Part shown: one piece after another, positions 1 to 10,842 of the stretch | Numbering within the stretch: the stretch's first letter is position 1 | How the letters are laid out: every line of letters starts with the position of its first letter | Translations under genes and position numbers: made by a program | Notes under the pieces: generated by a model | Databases searched by the model: none | The model's input: the letters and a program-made list of their open reading frames with translations, nothing else | Told to the model about the DNA's origin: nothing | NCBI RefSeq assembly: GCF_004359215.1 | Contig: NW_027152196.1 | Span: forward strand, 213,123 to 277,122 | Reading direction: 5' to 3' | DNA length: 64,000 nucleotides | Source of the DNA: Bremia lactucae | Lineage: Eukaryota > Oomycota > Peronosporomycetes > Peronosporales > Peronosporaceae

Positions 1-828
1 TCACGCATAAGGATTTGATAGAACCCATCCATCAGATCCATAGAAGAAAAGATAGTACTCTTAGACATACCGTCTATGATTACGTCTTTTCTCGGTATCG
101 GCGTTTGAGCCGGTATCGTTGCAGCATTCAGTTTATTGAATGCGTGCACTATCCGCCACCCTCCTGTGGCCTTTCGCACACAGAAGGTCGGAGAGCTATG
201 TGGGGAAGTTGATTCCCTCACATGGCCCGCTTTTACCCGATCGGCAAAGAATTTGTCGATCGCAAGTACTTGTTCACGAGGCAGTGGCCACTGCTTCATG
301 ACACAGTACTTCGAGCCCGGTTTGAGCTCGATCTCATGTCGAGTGCCTTTATCCTTAGGTAACTCGCATGGAACTGCTTCAGGGAATACATCCCTGAATT
401 CTATTAAATCCTCGTATAGAGGATTTCCCTTGAGTGACTCCCAAGATTGAGTACTGTATCTTTCAATCCGAGTCTTCACATCGAGGACACTTTCGTCCAT
501 CGATGAGCTGCTGAGAACCCGTTCGTTCTCTGCAAAAATTACCGCTGACCGAATGTCGGTTACGTAATCGTCCTCTGTGACGAGTACGCAGATCTGCTTG
601 ATTTTACCACCATGCAGATATCTCAAGAACCGCTTAGGTTCTAGGGTTGGTAATTGAGTTATCTCCGAAGTTAACTTCGGAGGCGCATATAGATCAAGAG
701 TATAAGCGCCTACTCTTAAACCGTTATTAACCAAACATTTAATGTCTCGGTTTCTTCCTGGGATTTATCCACAGGCTGCCGAGGGATTAATCCCCCGGGA
801 TCTAGAAATCTAGTAACTTCCACTATTT
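1..828 (-). mobile_element. Ty3/gypsy pol fragment: protease-RT linker and start of reverse transcriptase (family A)
   Basis: Read on the minus strand this is the N-terminal half of a gypsy reverse transcriptase, which copies element RNA into DNA. In order it shows a linker ending TSEITQLP, the block KGTRHEIELKPGSKYC, the phrase MKQWPLPREQV, the SPTFCV..WRIVHAFNKLNAATIPAQTPIP block and the catalytic motif A region SSMDLMDGFYQ, which runs off the left edge. I saw no stop from about 728 to 1. One missing base near 735 breaks the frame relative to the copy at 21.5 kb. The right end meets a Tigger fragment at about 829. The missing RT core lies outside the window. Confidence 0.85.
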
Positions 829-1527
829 GAGGATGGCTTCGGAGATTCCAGCAGCGAAACAAACTTCGTTGCATCCGAATTCATGGTGAGAATGGATCCA
901 GAGATCAGGAAGCTATGGAAGCTGCACTGTCTGAACTCTACGCAACCATAGCTCGATATGAGCTCAAAGATGTGTATAACATGGATGAAAAAGGTCTGAT
1001 TCATATCATTAAAAACATTTTTATGCGAGACTGATACTGACCTTTCAGGCCTATCTGACAGCATGGTTCCAGAAACGACCATTTCACAGACTACAGGGAG
1101 TCGACACCGTTGCCGTCACTTCATAGTAGTGATGCGGACAACGAGCTCATGAGGAATGATGATGCGGCATTATTGCCCATCCAAAATTCTCTCATGGCTC
1201 ACAACATGGAGAATTTTGGATGGGCAATAATGGGTCTATATACCGTTTCAGACGACCCACGTAAAATTCGCCATTTATTTTTGGGTGCTGACGAGTTGAT
1301 ACAGGTGCGTCATCAGCAAGGTCTTATGAAGGACGAAGTGAGCTAGATCTGTATTTTAAGTACCTTATTCTAACTGTACTTTACTAAAAATATCTTCTTA
1401 TTCTTTCTATCGCATTTAGACGCGTTTCACTATAGCATTGCCGCAAATGCTGATGGCTCCGAAAATTTAAATCCTTTCTTATTGGGAGATTCAAGATGCC
1501 ACGCTGTTTCAAACAGGAGACAGGAGC
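829..1527 (+). mobile_element. Decayed Tigger/pogo-like transposase fragment, interrupted
   Basis: Two pieces, 829-1089 and 1326-1527, match consecutive parts of the larger Tigger copy at about 19376-19850. The first holds the end of the CENP-B/Tc5-type DNA-binding region and the YNMDE motif that carries the first catalytic Asp. The second holds the sequence around the first transposase intron, followed by the homologue of the ANA.GSE.LNPF block. The 1090-1325 interval between them is foreign retroelement sequence. Only a relic remains and no terminal inverted repeats were found here. Confidence 0.7.
1090..1325 (+). repeat. Foldback insert inside Tigger relic, with perfect 24-bp inverted repeat
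   Basis: Positions 1168-1191 and 1209-1232 are exact reverse complements separated by a 17-nt spacer. The left half matches the start of the family-B antisense reading frame (compare 37270-37375). The right side, from 1233, resembles the 2780-2815 segment, which on the minus strand reads as part of the integrase C-terminus. The sequence therefore turns back on itself in the middle of an element. Confidence 0.75.
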
Positions 1528-2816
1528 ATGAGGAAGGATGATGGCGCATTATTGCTCATCCAAACTTCTGTCTAGCCTACAACATGGAGGCAGCAATGCT
1601 GTCTCCTCGTCTGCGCTGGATAGCGCAGCGACGGCTAATGAGAGCGCTGCTCATAAAGGCGCAGCTGCCTCTTTGTTGGGTAAATTCACAACGCCTTATG
1701 CTCAGACCATAATCCATAATGGTTCTGACATAAAGGATTTGGAGCCTAAAGCTCCGCCGACGACATGTGAATGTGCTCAGTCGGTGTCACAAGCCAGTCG
1801 TTTTGAACGTGGCTATGTGACGGGTGGATTCCAAAGATGCCCTCTTCATCTAAATGGCCTCGTTTAAACAGGCCAAGAGCGTCGCTCCTAGAGCGCGCTC
1901 TTGTAAAGGCACATAATTATTATGGCGTCTTTCAATCATGGAGGGTTCAGGGAAAATCGCTTGGGCGTATTTTTCCGATCCCGGTCGTGTTGCGTTCGAA
2001 TGAAACGCCCGACCAGTACGAGGCGAAATTCTTGCGCCGCATTCATCCGCATTCCGATGCGATGAAGCAGCGGAAGCAACGAATTAATTTCGCCCGCTTG
2101 CGTATGAAAGAAATCATGGGCGGTACTGTACCCCCTGTTTCTTCTCACAACGCTACTTCTGCTAGTCCATTTGAGACTAGCGAAGACGCCTCAGCTGGTG
2201 CTCCTTTTCATAGGCAGCCACCAAGCCGGGCACATCAATACGTAGGGTATCGATCGGTTTCCAAGAGTCAAAACGCTTCGGGTAACCTTTCCATTGGACG
2301 AGGATCTGATACCCTTGCCTCACAAAGCGGTGGGCAAGCAACCTTCCAACAAGGAAGTGTTGATTCCCACCCGCATCCATCAGTGCAGGCGGTGCCCGAT
2401 AGGAGTGGCGATCTCGCCCACCTACTCGCGGCTGCCTTACCTTCGTCTGTTCAGTCGCATGTGTTAAACGCTGCTGAACGACGTATTTGGATCTCGAGGG
2501 TCAAGTCTTGCGACTGACCGCGGATCTCGTTGTTGTCCGAGCGAAGGCTAGTCAGGGTTATGAACGCCTGAAGACTCGCTTGGATCTTTTCGAACGAAAA
2601 TGCTGAGGGATCCGCGTTACTCACGTGATGTCCCTCGCTCTCCAAGTCCTGTTCGTGGTTGGAGGCGTCGGTTCGATAGCTTTTCGCCTTCACCGTCCCC
2701 CTCACCCGAACGACGCTCGACTCACAGTCGGCGTCACCATCGGTCTCCTTCGACGGATGGGGGGCATGTAACCTCATGTGGGTCTACATACCATTTCAGA
2801 CGACCCACGTAAAATA
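1528..2816 (+). pseudogene. Antisense reading frame of family B retroelement (aORF2, copy 1)
   Basis: A plus-strand protein can be followed through several frames: a Ser/acid-rich start, the segment ASLLERALVKAHNYYG, PIPVVLRSN..D.YEAKFLRR, NFARLRMKEIMGGTVPPVSS, and a basic SR-rich tail with SPSPVR and SRRHHRSPS. The copy at 37113-38650 carries the same protein. Where the two differ, many differences are silent third-position changes in the plus frame, as expected for real coding on this strand. Pol of the same element runs on the minus strand through the same DNA. No known domain was recognised. The frame is broken near 1860 and 2517, so this copy is dead. Confidence 0.5.
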
Positions 2817-3360
2817 CGGGGTGCGTCTTCATATACGGGGGAAGTGTGAGCCTAAAATTTAGGTCTCCAACTTTCTACCACCGTAAAGGGCCCAATGAAA
2901 CGCGGCAACAACTTTGTAGTACCTCCAGGTAGTACAGAAATTGCATTCTTAGGTTGGAGTTCTTAATAGTACTGTTTCACTTACTCCAAAGCGTTCATTA
3001 TTTTTGCGACCATTTCGGTCCCCATAATATTTTTGCTTGTCCTGTGCACCTGCCATTGCGTAATGGACTTTTACTGTGATTGCTAATCGCTCATTCACAA
3101 AGCGTTGAGCCTCGCTCACGCTTTTAGCATCAAACTCGCCTATGATACCGCCGTGAGGTCGGTCATAGGACAAAGTTCTATTAGCTTCTGCAAAACTGGC
3201 AGAGTCACTAGGGCAAGTTTCTGTCGTTGAGATGATACCCTCGCGGTTCATCGTCATAGTGACGAAACTATGTCTCTCTTTCGCACCGAGCATCGTGAGA
3301 GGCCCTTCCCCACTAAGACTTGGGCTGCGCACGAACGAGACTGGCGTCCGAGAATAGCGC
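2177..3360 (-). pseudogene. Ty3/gypsy integrase C-terminus and chromodomain (family B, chromovirus)
   Basis: On the minus strand, 3332-2949 encodes the end of an integrase (AMAGAQDKQKYYGDRNGRKN, then a degenerate VLL.TP strand). 2777-2451 continues it with HPSKETDGDAD.ESSVV. 2380-2177 encodes a chromodomain-like segment, HFLVGRLLAHR....YQILVQWKGYP...SWKPIDTL..DVPGLVAAYE. In chromoviruses such a domain at the end of integrase directs insertion into marked chromatin. Frame changes separate the parts, so the protein is not made as it stands. The paralogous copy is at 38010-39420. Confidence 0.7.
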
Positions 3361-3408
3361 AGTCCGTTTACATAAAACGGTGTCTCACCCCGTACTGGCT
3401 TACTAAAA

Positions 3409-3539
3409 AAGTAGTTTTAAGACTGATTTATATTTCATCGCATTAAATGTATAAACCTTTTTTAACAATCAAAAATGTCATCTCTCTAGATAACACTAAT
3501 ATGAATTGCGAGCGTATCTTCCTAGATACCTCGCGAAAC
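3409..3539 (-). mobile_element. Family B LTR fragment
   Basis: This matches the first half of the minus-oriented B LTR at 42861-43233 (AAGTAGTTTTCAGACTG-like start, ATGTCAT.TCT.TAGATA, then ATCTT.CTAGATACCTCGCG). It is truncated at both ends and lies just beyond the integrase relic. Confidence 0.65.
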
Positions 3540-4008
3540 ATGTGTTTTTTGTAAGGAACCGAGTCACTATTTTCTTACAGTAAAACACAATTATATGACA
3601 ATAGAAAGCAATATATGTACATTTTAACAAAAAAGTAGAGTGGATCAAGATTGTATGAGCCACTCAGTCCGCTTTTACACTCACCAGCTATTGCGTGCGA
3701 GCATTATAATTACTAGCAATGAGGAAGGTTGCACTAAGAAAATAAAACAAAACGTTTGTGAAATTTTCTTCTACCTTGAAGGTGACGATTTAAAAAGGAA
3801 TGCCACGGTAATTTAAGATAGTCCATTATTTTGAAAGGAAGCAGGGGTTTCCGAAAATGTAGCCCCATTTGTTTGATTGGCGCGTGTTCCTGTTGCGTTG
3901 GCGAAATTGAACTTTCGTCCACTATAATAATTTTAATTGTCGTTCAGGCTAATTTACTCATTGACTTTAGTGGAGGATTTACAAGTAGTGAAGAAGAATG
4001 AAGGTTAA
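3540..4008. other. Intergenic or repeat-derived DNA without recognisable features
   Basis: AT-rich. A short minus-strand frame (3734-3922) has no recognisable motif. I see nothing I can support here. Confidence 0.4.
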
Positions 4009-4520
4009 TGTAACGGGGGTCTCGTTACATAAGTATTATTTTCTATCAGAGGAATAACAAAAATTAATCTTTTAAGAAGAAACAAACAAAGAAGTACAAA
4101 ATTATTATCTTTATTAGTTTTGACTTATAAAAGTAGTTCCTATTATACCAAACTTTAGTATTTTTATGCAATAGGCGTTAGCTCTATCGATTGGCTAAAT
4201 TAAGTCTAAACTAACCCCGCCAATCGTTTCAAGAAACGATTGTGCGGTGCGCAAGGAGGCGCCATACTTAGCTAGATATTAACATAATAAGTTGAATTGT
4301 AGATAGAAGATCGTTACTAACGAAACTAAATATATTAATTTAGTTTTACTTTTTATTAATTATAATCCTTTGAATTACTTTTGGTAGCTAAAGACCAATA
4401 GCTACTTAGAAACCTTCCTCTGTAACCTTGCGTTCGTGAAATTTCGAGGTACCTAACCTACACTGTGATCAGTGTAAGGTTCCAGTACTGATCAGTACAA
4501 GCTAAAAGTGCCCTGTTACA
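4009..4520 (+). mobile_element. Divergent family A 5' LTR (512 bp)
   Basis: It begins TGTAACGGGGG and ends GCCCTGTTACA, the long inverted ends typical of family A. It is followed at 4523 by TGGTAGC, as in the other A elements, and then by a gag relic, so it is the 5' LTR of a plus-strand element. The inner sequence differs more from the other A LTRs than they do from one another, which marks an older or separate subfamily. The U5 side keeps the hairpin ACTGATCAGT. Confidence 0.75.
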
Positions 4521-4522
4521 CC

Positions 4523-4539
4523 TGGTAGCCCTTCATAGT
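4523..4539 (+). promoter_or_regulatory. Primer binding site
   Basis: TGGTAGC lies two bases inside the 5' LTR. The same start recurs after the A LTR ending at 31766 and after the D LTR ending at 29083. It would pair with a tRNA ending GCUACCA. An initiator Met tRNA is a possible primer, but that is an inference from the last seven bases only. Confidence 0.55.
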
Positions 4540-4571
4540 CCGCTCAACGGCCGACGCACGCTCTATCCAAC

Positions 4572-5455
4572 ATGAACATTTTAAATGAAGAAGTAGGGAG
4601 CTCCCAAGCCCGTCCAGAAGATTATTGCGGAACGCGTGAGAAGTTTACTCATTTGAGTGACATCGAATGGAAAGCAATCAAACGAATGAGATCGGTTGTG
4701 GGCGGGCCAGCCGTTGGCGCTATGCTTACACTCAGGGAAGAGATGAACATCGTGCGGCTATAGCCGAGTTCATTCAACACGAACTCGACAACGCCCAAGA
4801 TAAAGTAGCCTTGCTTCACCAGCAAGGCTCTCAACATTTAGGTGTTGAAAGAATAGAATGTAAAACAGATGACACTTTTTAGACAGCAGCATTTACATAC
4901 TGCTAATGGGCCGACGCTTCCGCGTCGACCCGAAAGCTTAAAGATCGAAATCTCTAAGTTTACGGCAGTCGAAGGCGACTCCGATGTGAGATAGTTCGTC
5001 GAACTAGACGATGCCATAGAAGCTCGTCGTATCAGTGATGATGCGACGAAAGTGAGATTCTGCACATCCAACTTAGCCGGACGTGCCAAATCTTAAAAAA
5101 AAATGGGGCTCAAGGTTCACGACCCATTAGTCGTTGGGTCGGATGAGGTCTTTTAGTCCCGGCTTAGACAAACGCTTGAGCCGCCACGTGCCGAATTCAG
5201 GGCTCGAGCCGGGCTCCTGGATTTGAGACACAGCAAGCGTGACATTCACGCTTGTGCCCAACATACATGATACCTGGTCAATTGTATCGTTAGTCATCTA
5301 ATAGATGAACAAACATAGGTAATTGTGTATAATAAAGGTCTTGCGGACGGACCTGTTAAGACCCACCTGTTCCGGCTTGAGTTAGAGTGGCTCGACCAAG
5401 CGATCTCTGTAGCGGAACACGAGGATTTTCGCCTACCCTTTAAGTCCCTAATTGA
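4572..5455 (+). pseudogene. Degenerate family A gag
   Basis: This starts with an ATG 51 bp after the LTR. Pieces in different frames match the better preserved gag at 31817: the DIEW(R)..V.RM...VG segment, IAEFIQHELD.A.DKVALLHQQGSQ, then further on GLADGPVKTHLFRLELEWLDQAISVAEHEDF. Gag forms the capsid that packages element RNA. Stops at about 4763 and 4882 and several frame changes disable it. The zinc knuckle is not visible. Confidence 0.65.
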
Positions 5456-5494
5456 TTGTGAAGCTTCGTTTTAAGCCTGGACAAAGTCCCCTAG

Positions 5495-5741
5495 GATTAT
5501 TTTACCCTGTCGAGTCGCTAGGAGCCGTGCTCGCATGCGAAATGCCTGATCAGGCGGTGCAAACATGCTGGTCATTTGCTATTTCAGCGAACCCCATGAA
5601 AGAAAAGCGTCGCTTATGGACGTGCTGCACGATAGTGCCCACTCCATGGCTCTACCTCCAAGTTTGAAAATGGCCATAGCTACCTTTTGCCATTCTGTTA
5701 AGTACAATGCGGAGTCAATGGACATTTCCATCTGCTTAATC
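5495..5741 (-). pseudogene. Family D gag fragment
   Basis: This is the minus-strand match to the D gag at 49200-49440 and 29449-29600. It carries the capsid phrase for MAIS.LGG.AMEWA.SCSTS. It lies in inverted orientation directly after the family A gag relic, so it is a junction of unrelated pieces. Confidence 0.65.
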
Positions 5742-6516
5742 TAAAATATTAGACGCCAATCACTAGAAGATCGCAGACTCAAATTTATCGATATCCTTTA
5801 ACGATGACAGTGCGCCTAGCAACTAGCACATCTGTAACAGTAAAAAACGTGGTATATATAAACGTTAAAGGGTAAATCAGTACGAAAATGATTTCATCGT
5901 ACTAAATTTAAATGACAATTTTGCCGTCACCCTTGGATGCCATGGCTCAGAAAGTACAAGCCATGTATTATTTGGCAGCATCGAGCCGTGGCGATGCCTG
6001 TCTCTTGTTCATCAGTTGGCCAACTTTGCGATTTACTGAAATATGGTGCAAATTTCTGCTTCTCAAAGCAAGCTGCCACAGCTTTTTTAAAAGCGTCGCC
6101 AAGACGGCATTATAAGGGTCAAAACATTATCCGTCGAAAATGCAGAAGCTCCAATGGAGCTATATTTCGAAGATATTCAAAGTGATTCTCGCCGACACTA
6201 ATCGGGAGACACAAATTTATTGAGCAGTTCTCGCCCGAATTTTCAAGTATTTCCGATGCAATTCCAATTAAAAGCCAGGGATGAGAGTCTACTCAATAAT
6301 AGTTTTCTTACCACTTAGTAAGAGTGCTCGGTGCATCTATTTGTGCCTACCCAAGGGTAAAGGTATGACAAAGCCCAGCTACGCAATGGCAATATGAACG
6401 CCTGGTTGATTACACAATTTAGAAAAGAAGTAACACCCTTGAAACAGCATGTACAGAACACAGAAAATAGTAGGATGTGGGCTACAGTGTCAAACTAAGT
6501 CTTAACATCGTTTTCT
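5742..6516 (+). pseudogene. Retropepsin C-terminal fragment
   Basis: About 5790-5990 reads, with frame changes, as RLAT.TSVTVKNVVY, DDFIVLNLN, LGMPWL.KYKPCIIWQHR. This is the end of a gypsy aspartic protease (ILGMPWL is the typical flap-distal block). The catalytic D-S/T-G part is missing. From about 6200 to 6516 I recognise nothing. Confidence 0.55.
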
Positions 6517-7087
6517 TTGCAAATCGCCCATTACGTCTGCAACACTGAAAAACTGAATACCTTTGCAAACGAACGAGATAACACGTTCGAACTCCCATTT
6601 CTTCAAGGTGGTTCAAGGAACTTTTTAACAAGAAAGCGCTTCTCAGCACCTGAATCCATCAATGGATGTGGAGGGAAGAAAAGACAAAAATGGAAGAGCA
6701 AACATACTTTCATTTGAAATTAATGACCTAGTCCTACTGTCTACGGTAAATCTATTAAAGCACGTAGTGACGAATGTAGGTATCCTGGCCCATTTCTTTT
6801 ACTTCATCGCCAAGACAATGCGTACACGATCGAGATACCTCGTTGAATGCGTACGCATCCTACAATTCATGTTCGGCTTCTTCGCCCGTATGGTCAGCGC
6901 GAGGCTTCTTCCGATTCCGGATTCTATCGGAATGGTCATGGTCATCCGTCAAAGCCTGATGGTTCCGAGCTATAGACTTATTTTCTCGGAACAGGGTCTA
7001 ATTTGCTTAAATCAGAAGATTCACTCTTTCCCCTCCAAGGAAGAGATCTTCCGACGAGCTGTCAACAGCTCGTTCTGTAGCGACTGA
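6517..7087 (+). pseudogene. Integrase C-terminal fragment (family A-like)
   Basis: Frames 6517-6717 and 6662-7087 together give the integrase tail: a degenerate DRQKR.ADKNGRANILSF, NDLVLLSTVNLLKHVV, then YTIEIPR.MRTHPT and HVRLLRPYGQ in shifted frames. The catalytic core is absent here. The orientation is opposite to the integrase core that follows at 7264-8640. Confidence 0.65.
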
Positions 7088-7263
7088 TGTGTCCTTTCGT
7101 TCGCCACTTGATCAGTCGCAACCTGCGCGCAATTTCTCAAACTGGTCACGAAAAACATTATTAACCATCACCGCTAACTCGTGGCGCCGGTATCGCTCGT
7201 GATTAAGATCCTTCCTTAAAAATTAAGGGGCGTGAATCAAATTTCGTTATTGATTCGGGCTCG

Positions 7264-8640
7264 TCAAACGAGGCGAACCCGATCTTTCCCATAGTTCCGT
7301 TTCTGTCGGTCCACCGCATCAGCGATAGATTTTTTTACGAAAAGGACCACTGCTTCTCTAGCCAACAGGAACATCACCTGCTGACTCGGCTTTATGTTTG
7401 TTTTCAGTGCGACCGGCTCGCACTGCGGAGATTTCAATATTTTCATTCTTGAGGGTATTATCATTCTTAATAATAGTATTGTTTTAGATGCTGAGTCTTT
7501 CAGCATCGTTGTCTACGTCACTGAATTGTTGATGGCAAATTTCTTCTATCGGCAAGGATTTGCTCCAACTCTTGAAAAAAGTGGGCGTATTTGCGAAGTA
7601 TCGGTTCGAGAATACGGTTTGCACGCTTTGTCTGACCATCTGTTTCAGGATGGTCAGAATTTGACATTTTTAATTGTGTTTTAAACGATTTATACAATAT
7701 TTGCCAAAATTCCGCCGTGGATCTAGGGTCTCGATCTGAGAGCAGTTCACTAGGTAACCCATGGAGTCGAAATATCGTGTCAATAAAGACACGAACACAG
7801 CCTTTGGCTGTGATTGACTCCGACCATCTTCCTAAAAAAAAAAACAAGAATACTATTATTCTTGTGGGTGTCTTTGGGGAATCCGAAGAGAAAGTTCATA
7901 GTTACGGACTGCGAACACTGCCGGAACAGGCAGAGGTTGTATTGGAGCTCGGTATGAAGCAATGGTCTTTACCAGCTGACAAACTTAGCAAACACGTATG
8001 TACATTACATACGTGTTGACAAACTTAGCAAACACGTATGAACTTTACATACGTGTTTGCTAAGTTTGTCAGCTGGTAAAGACCATTGCTTCATACCGAG
8101 CTCCAATACAACCTCTGCCTGTTCCGGACATATACTGGCATGGCCAGTAGAAGTCGCGACTTAATGTGAGACAAACCTCCTCACGTCCACTATGATCACT
8201 AATCATTATGGGTAGGATGACGATACACGAGGTGTGTTGCCAGCAATGGCTGTATAGTACAATAAACCATTGCGTGTTGTATATCGATCTGTTGAGGATT
8301 GATACAATTTCGACAATCCTCTCTCTCAAGAATTGTTGGAATGGATTTCTAAGGTAATTCACTAATTTTTATGAGCCATATCTTCTTTAAAAGCTCTTCT
8401 AACGTCGTCGAGTAATGTTGACGACGGAACACTTATTGTTACAACAGTGGCCTTATGCTCACTGTGGATTTGCGCAGCCGGCTCAAAATCGGGTTGCTGC
8501 GAAAGGGCATTAGCGACGACGTTAAGTCGTCCTGGTTTATACTTCACGGAAAAGTTATATTCCGCGAAGAAAGACAATCATCTCGCCATTCTTTGCGAAA
8601 GGTGTGGACTGTTTACGCCGTACCTTTGGATATAAATTCC
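7264..8640 (-). pseudogene. RNase H C-terminus and integrase core, inverted
   Basis: On the minus strand, 8577-8362 is the end of RNase H (FFAEYNFSVKYKPGRLNVV). 8362-8069 holds the zinc-binding integrase N-terminus (SGREEVCLTLSRDFYWPCQY). 7962-7518 holds the catalytic core: MNFLFGFP in place of the usual D-F-V-F-G block, so the first catalytic Asp reads Asn; SDRDPR with the second Asp; and DHPETDGQTKRANRILEP with the Glu. Frame breaks, the lost Asp and an internal palindrome at 7921-8127 show it is dead. Confidence 0.75.
7921..8127. repeat. Perfect inverted repeat, 81-bp arms
   Basis: 7921-8001 and 8047-8127 are exact reverse complements around a 45-nt spacer. The spacer itself holds a partial third copy of GACAAACTTAGCAAACACG. 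The arms cover integrase-derived sequence, so a piece of the element was copied back on itself. Confidence 0.9.
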
Positions 8641-10130
8641 AAAGAAAAAAATAAAACCATAAATGTCTTAGTAAACAATAGATCAAGTGTGGGCGCTTAT
8701 ACACTTGATCTATTAACGCCTCCGAAGTCAACTTCGGAGATAACTCAATTGCCACTGTTATAACCGAAGCGGTTCTTGCGTGATCTCCGTAGTGGCAAAA
8801 AACCAAGCTGATCTGCGTACTTGTCACAGATGGCAACTACGTGGCCGATATTCGGTCGGCAGTAGTATTTCTTGAGAACGAACGAATTCTCAGTAGCTCA
8901 TCGAGGGACGAAAGTTTTCTCGATGAGAAGACTCGGATTGAACATTTACGTCCCAGTCCTGGGAGTCTTTGAAGACAAACCCTCTATATAAAGATCAAAT
9001 AGAATTAAAGGATGTCTTTCCTGAATCAGTACCTTGCGAGTTGCCCAAGGACAAAGGCACTCGACACAAATCGACCTAATCCCAGGTTCGAAATACTGTG
9101 TCATGAAACAATGGCCATTGCCTCGTGAGCAAGTAATAGCGATCGACAAATTCTTTGTCGAACGGGTCATGTAAGGGAATCAACTTCCCCACGTAGCTCT
9201 CCGACCTTCTGTGTGCGTAAAATAACAGGATGATGACGGAAAGTTCATGCATTTCATAAGCTGATCGCTGCAACTGTACCGGCTCAAACGCCAATACCAC
9301 GAAAAGACGTAATCATCGATGGTAAGTCAAAGAATTCTATATTTTCGTCGAATGGATTCTAGCATATCTTTATGCTTAAACTGGAAATCCGATTCACAGC
9401 AGTAAGCACCCCAAGCGGAATGCTATGGGAGTGGCTCGTCATGCCACAGGGACCTAATAATGCCCCTGTGACATTTAATAGATGTGTAATCAATCCATTT
9501 TGGTCGGTGCGGGAATTTGAACCGACCTATTCCGATGACGTCTTTGTTCATAGCAGAACCATGAACGGAAAGCCGGATGTTGAAATACGCTTGAAGGGTT
9601 CTAACGCTTATGCATAAGCCACAGTTGTATGCAAATCTTAAGAAGTGTATATTCGCTGCAAGCGAAATCGCTTTCTTGGGTGCATCGTGGGTAAACACGG
9701 TGTACGCCCGGATCCAGAAACGATCGAGGCAATCACCGATTGGCCTGTGATCTAAAGGGACTTAGAAAGTTCCTCGGTTTAGCGGCGTAATTTCACCAGT
9801 ACTCACGCAATTATGCCGAAATGATAGTACATCTTTCTTCTTTGTTGAATAAAAATGACAAGTGATCATAGAACCCGACTGTCAGCGTTTCTTTGAGGGA
9901 ATTAAGAAAAACTTGATGCAATCGCCAATCCTGGAGATTGCTGACCAAGACCGAACTTTGCATGCTGTCTGTGACGCCAGCGAATTTGCAACCGGCTGCG
10001 CGTTAACGCAATACGACACAGACGGCGCAGAGCGCGTCGTCTGTTATCAATCAAGTCAGCTTTAACCAGCTGAACGCAACTATCCAGCGCATGAAATTAA
10101 CCTTCTTGCCATGAAATAACTTGAAAATCT
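8641..10130 (+). pseudogene. Protease-RT linker, reverse transcriptase and RNase H start (family A)
   Basis: Plus-strand pieces in several frames follow the same order as the copy at 21.2-23.9 kb: GAYTLDLL.PPK..SEITQLP, PGSKYCVMKQWPLPREQVIAIDKFF, then FTAVSTPSGMLWEWLVMPQG and YSDDVFVHSR (motif C reads SDD in place of YFDD), GKHGVRPDP, and the RNase H start HAVCDASEFATGCAL.QY. Many stops and frameshifts make it non-functional. It abuts the inverted integrase at 8640. Confidence 0.75.
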
Positions 10131-10461
10131 TTCACCACAGGTTTCCGGGACTTATTCTTGGGGACTATTCCCGCAGATTTTTGGCAGCTTGTTCCCTCAA
10201 GTTTTATTTGGGGAGTATCCCTGCCAACTGCTTCGAGCTGTGGTTGCGCTACGAGAGCGAGATCCTCTACGATCGACTCTCCAGTCAATCTAGGATTTTC
10301 GCACTGTCTCTTTCAGAAGGGCGTTTGACCTCTATTACATGTTGCTTTCAAGCAAGCATTCTTGTTTCGCACCACTCAACTCATTTCAGTGGTCGAGTTT
10401 CGACGCTGTCTGTTCTTGTGCACAGCCGTCGGGATCTAACTCCACAATGCGTTAGGTATTC
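10131..10461. other. Unassigned retroelement-like spacer
   Basis: This links the RNase H relic to the B LTR. Both strands contain short open stretches (10121-10474 plus, 10097-10288 minus) without a motif I recognise. Confidence 0.35.
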
Positions 10462-10842
10462 TGTAACGGGCTAAAGTTGCACAAATGTTACACAGTCCCC
10501 GTTAAGTACACTTGGTGTACTTAACGGGATGGTCAATTACTAAATAATAGTAATTAGACCCAGCACTCGGGTGTGGTGCACACACATTTGTGACCAACTC
10601 TTGTGTATGCGATGCACATGGGTGCATTCACATTAGGAGGGATGACGCCCAGCGTCATCCGTTACGCGAGATATCTAGAAAAATACGCTCGCAATACATA
10701 TTAAATGTAATATTTAGAGATAACATTTTAATTGGTAAAAATAGGTATTTGTATTTAATTCTATTAAATATAAATAAGTCTAAAAACTACTCCTACATGG
10801 TAAGTGCGCACGAGGAGACGGACTACCGCTCCCGTGACGACA
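10462..10842 (+). mobile_element. Family B 5' LTR (381 bp)
   Basis: It begins TGTAACGGGCTAAAGTTGC and ends CCCGTGACGACA. It contains a perfect 14-bp hairpin (10498-10528, GTTAAGTACAC / GTGTACTTAAC) that is largely kept in the minus copy at 43170-43205. It is followed by the B leader and gag, so it is the 5' LTR of a plus-strand element. Confidence 0.75.

Noticed and set aside
1..450. Plus-strand frames at the left edge
   Set aside because: They are complementary shadows of the reverse transcriptase on the minus strand.
1936..2148. Minus-strand 70-residue frame
   Set aside because: It lies opposite the best conserved part of aORF2 and has no motif of its own.
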